Shown: piece by piece, positions 6,139-7,316 of the stretch
Layout: each line of letters begins with the position of its first letter
How positions within the stretch are numbered: the stretch's first letter is position 1
Assembly (NCBI GenBank): GCA_900554135.1
Contig: USFU01000082.1
Span: 1 to 7,316, forward strand
Length of the DNA stretch: 7,316 nt
Direction of reading: 5' to 3'
From: an uncultured Collinsella sp.
GTDB taxonomy: Bacteria; Actinomycetota; Coriobacteriia; Coriobacteriales; Coriobacteriaceae
Notes under the pieces: generated by a model
The model's database searches: none
Seen by the model: the letters and a program-made list of their open reading frames with translations, nothing else
Told to the model about the DNA's origin: nothing
Program-made: the position numbers and the translations under genes

Positions 6139-7316
6139 ATGGACTTTTCGCCGGCGGACCTGTTCCGCTCAACCAAAACCGGCTCTCGCAGCAGCCTGGA
6201 CCGCGTTAACAAGCAGCTCTCGGCCTCGCGCGGCACGTTCCGCCAGAAGGTACACATCGGTGTGCTGCTGGCTACCGTCGCGCTCGTTGCCTATGGCGCC
6301 ATCATCATTTGGTCGGCCTCGCAGTTTAAGGCCGATGCCTCGTTCTCGCGCCACCTGCTGGGCATTGGCATTGGCGCGGTGCTGGCGGTGCTCGTCTGGC
6401 GCACCGACCTGCGTGGCATTTCCAATTTCTCGACGGCTCTGCTCGTCGTCGATCTCATCGTGATCTTCTCGCCTAAGATTCCGGGCCTGTCCTACACGGG
6501 CGGCTTGGGAATGACGGGTTGGATCAAGATTCCCGGTATCGGTCTGACCTTCCAGCCCGTTGAGCTTGCCAAGCTCATCACCATCTTCTTTATGGCCACG
6601 CTTGGCTCGCAATACAACGGCCGCATCGATACTGTTCGCGACTACGTCAAGCTCTGCGGTATGCTGTCCATCCCGTTTTTGGCCGTCGTCGCCATGGGCG
6701 ACCTGGGCTCGGGCCTGGTCGTGCTGGTCTCGGGTGCCATCGTCATCTGCATGAGCGGTGCACGGCGCGAATGGGTGCTGTCGACCTTGGCCCTGCTGGT
6801 TGGTTTGATTGCGCTCATCTTGGCGCTCGACTCGGTCTTTGATTCGCTCCTTGGCCACGACGTGCTAATCAAGCAGTATCAGATGAACCGTCTGACAGTC
6901 TTCATCGACCCCGACAATGCCAATTCGGATGATGCCTACAACCTGCAGCAGTCGCTCATCGCCGTCGGCTCGGGTGGCTTCTTTGGTAAGGGCCTGGGCC
7001 ACGCGACGCAGTCGGCCGGCGGCTTTCTACCCGAGTTCCACACCGACTTCGTCTTCGCCTTCCTGTCCGAGACGTTCGGCTTCTGCGGCTCCTTTTTGCT
7101 TCTGTGCCTCTACGTGATGCTGATTTTCTCGACGATCCGCGTTGCCTTTAAGTGCGAGTCACTGTTTTTGCGCCTATCGTGCGTGGGTATCGTCGGCATG
7201 TGGGCGTTCCAGACCTTCGAGAACATCGGCATGTGCATTGGCATGATGCCGATTACTGGTATTCCGCTGCCGTTTATTAGTTTTGGTTCGTCGTCGATGA
7301 TGATTCAGTTGCTGAC
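6139..7316 (+). CDS. mrdB: RodA, SEDS peptidoglycan glycosyltransferase, 3'-truncated
   Basis: SEDS-family polymerase that builds glycan strands from lipid II at the outer face of the membrane as partner of PBP2. AGGAGG (6128-6133) overlaps the mrdA stop and lies 5 nt before ATG 6139, so coupling is likely. The window ends after 392 full codons with no stop; most of the protein is present. A ~36-residue polar N terminus precedes the first helix (KVHIGVLLATVALVAYG). Family blocks in order: QPVELAKL (139-146, usually QPSE), GDLGSG (187-192, usually PDLGT), NLQQSLIAVGSGGFFGKGLG, FLPEFHTDFVFA with Asp303 at the position of the essential SEDS aspartate, FENIGMCIGMMPITGIPLPF and SFGSSSMM (usually SYGGSS). 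FtsW is the main alternative, but the mreBCD-mrdA linkage and the HTDF block favour RodA. Confidence 0.94.
   Translation, partial: MDFSPADLFRSTKTGSRSSLDRVNKQLSASRGTFRQKVHIGVLLATVALVAYGAIIIWSASQFKADASFSRHLLGIGIGAVLAVLVWRTDLRGISNFSTALLVVDLIVIFSPKIPGLSYTGGLGMTGWIKIPGIGLTFQPVELAKLITIFFMATLGSQYNGRIDTVRDYVKLCGMLSIPFLAVVAMGDLGSGLVVLVSGAIVICMSGARREWVLSTLALLVGLIALILALDSVFDSLLGHDVLIKQYQMNRLTVFIDPDNANSDDAYNLQQSLIAVGSGGFFGKGLGHATQSAGGFLPEFHTDFVFAFLSETFGFCGSFLLLCLYVMLIFSTIRVAFKCESLFLRLSCVGIVGMWAFQTFENIGMCIGMMPITGIPLPFISFGSSSMMIQLL

Noticed and set aside
1..7316. Mobile elements, CRISPR arrays, tRNA or rRNA genes, defence systems
   Set aside because: No transposase or integrase, no repeated spacers, and no RNA gene pattern were seen; coding density is explained by six housekeeping-type genes.

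Overview
The window holds the cell-elongation (Rod complex, elongasome) operon of a high-GC, Gram-positive-like bacterium. All genes are on the + strand, in the order TPR protein (5'-truncated) | hairpin and probable promoter | mreB, mreC, mreD, mrdA (PBP2), mrdB (rodA, 3'-truncated). GC-ending codons dominate, two genes start with TTG, and the proteins have an actinobacterial flavour. Together these suggest a rod-shaped coriobacterium, perhaps Collinsella or a relative. This is an inference from general resemblance, not a database match.

Layout. Positions 1-1289 encode the C-terminal part of a membrane-anchored tetratricopeptide-repeat protein: about six TPR units, a basic stretch, one membrane helix and a small extracytoplasmic domain. 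Positions 1290-1404 are the only sizeable non-coding gap. It carries a 14-bp hairpin that probably terminates the TPR transcript, a -10-like box and the mreB ribosome binding site. From 1405 to the window end, five genes follow with gaps of 21 nt or less and no intergenic terminator. In the last three junctions the Shine-Dalgarno tract touches or overlaps the preceding stop codon, which suggests one translationally coupled operon.

How the genes work together. MreB forms membrane-associated filaments. MreC and MreD connect and regulate the complex. RodA (SEDS family) polymerises glycan strands from lipid II, and PBP2 cross-links them and activates RodA. The TPR protein is a plausible accessory factor only by position.

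Most interesting points. (1) A perfect 12-bp inverted repeat with a 6-nt loop and a following T run lies inside the beginning of mreC. It could be an attenuator or RNA-processing element that sets MreB above MreCD/PBP2/RodA. (2) PBP2 has an extra N-terminal membrane helix before its usual one. (3) PBP2 has a Cys-Cys-His-Cys set whose spacing matches the zinc site described in Gram-negative PBP2, with two Asp ligands replaced by Cys. (4) MreC carries a 50-residue acidic Ser/Thr-rich tail. I found no mobile element, CRISPR array, tRNA or rRNA, and no wholly new gene system.
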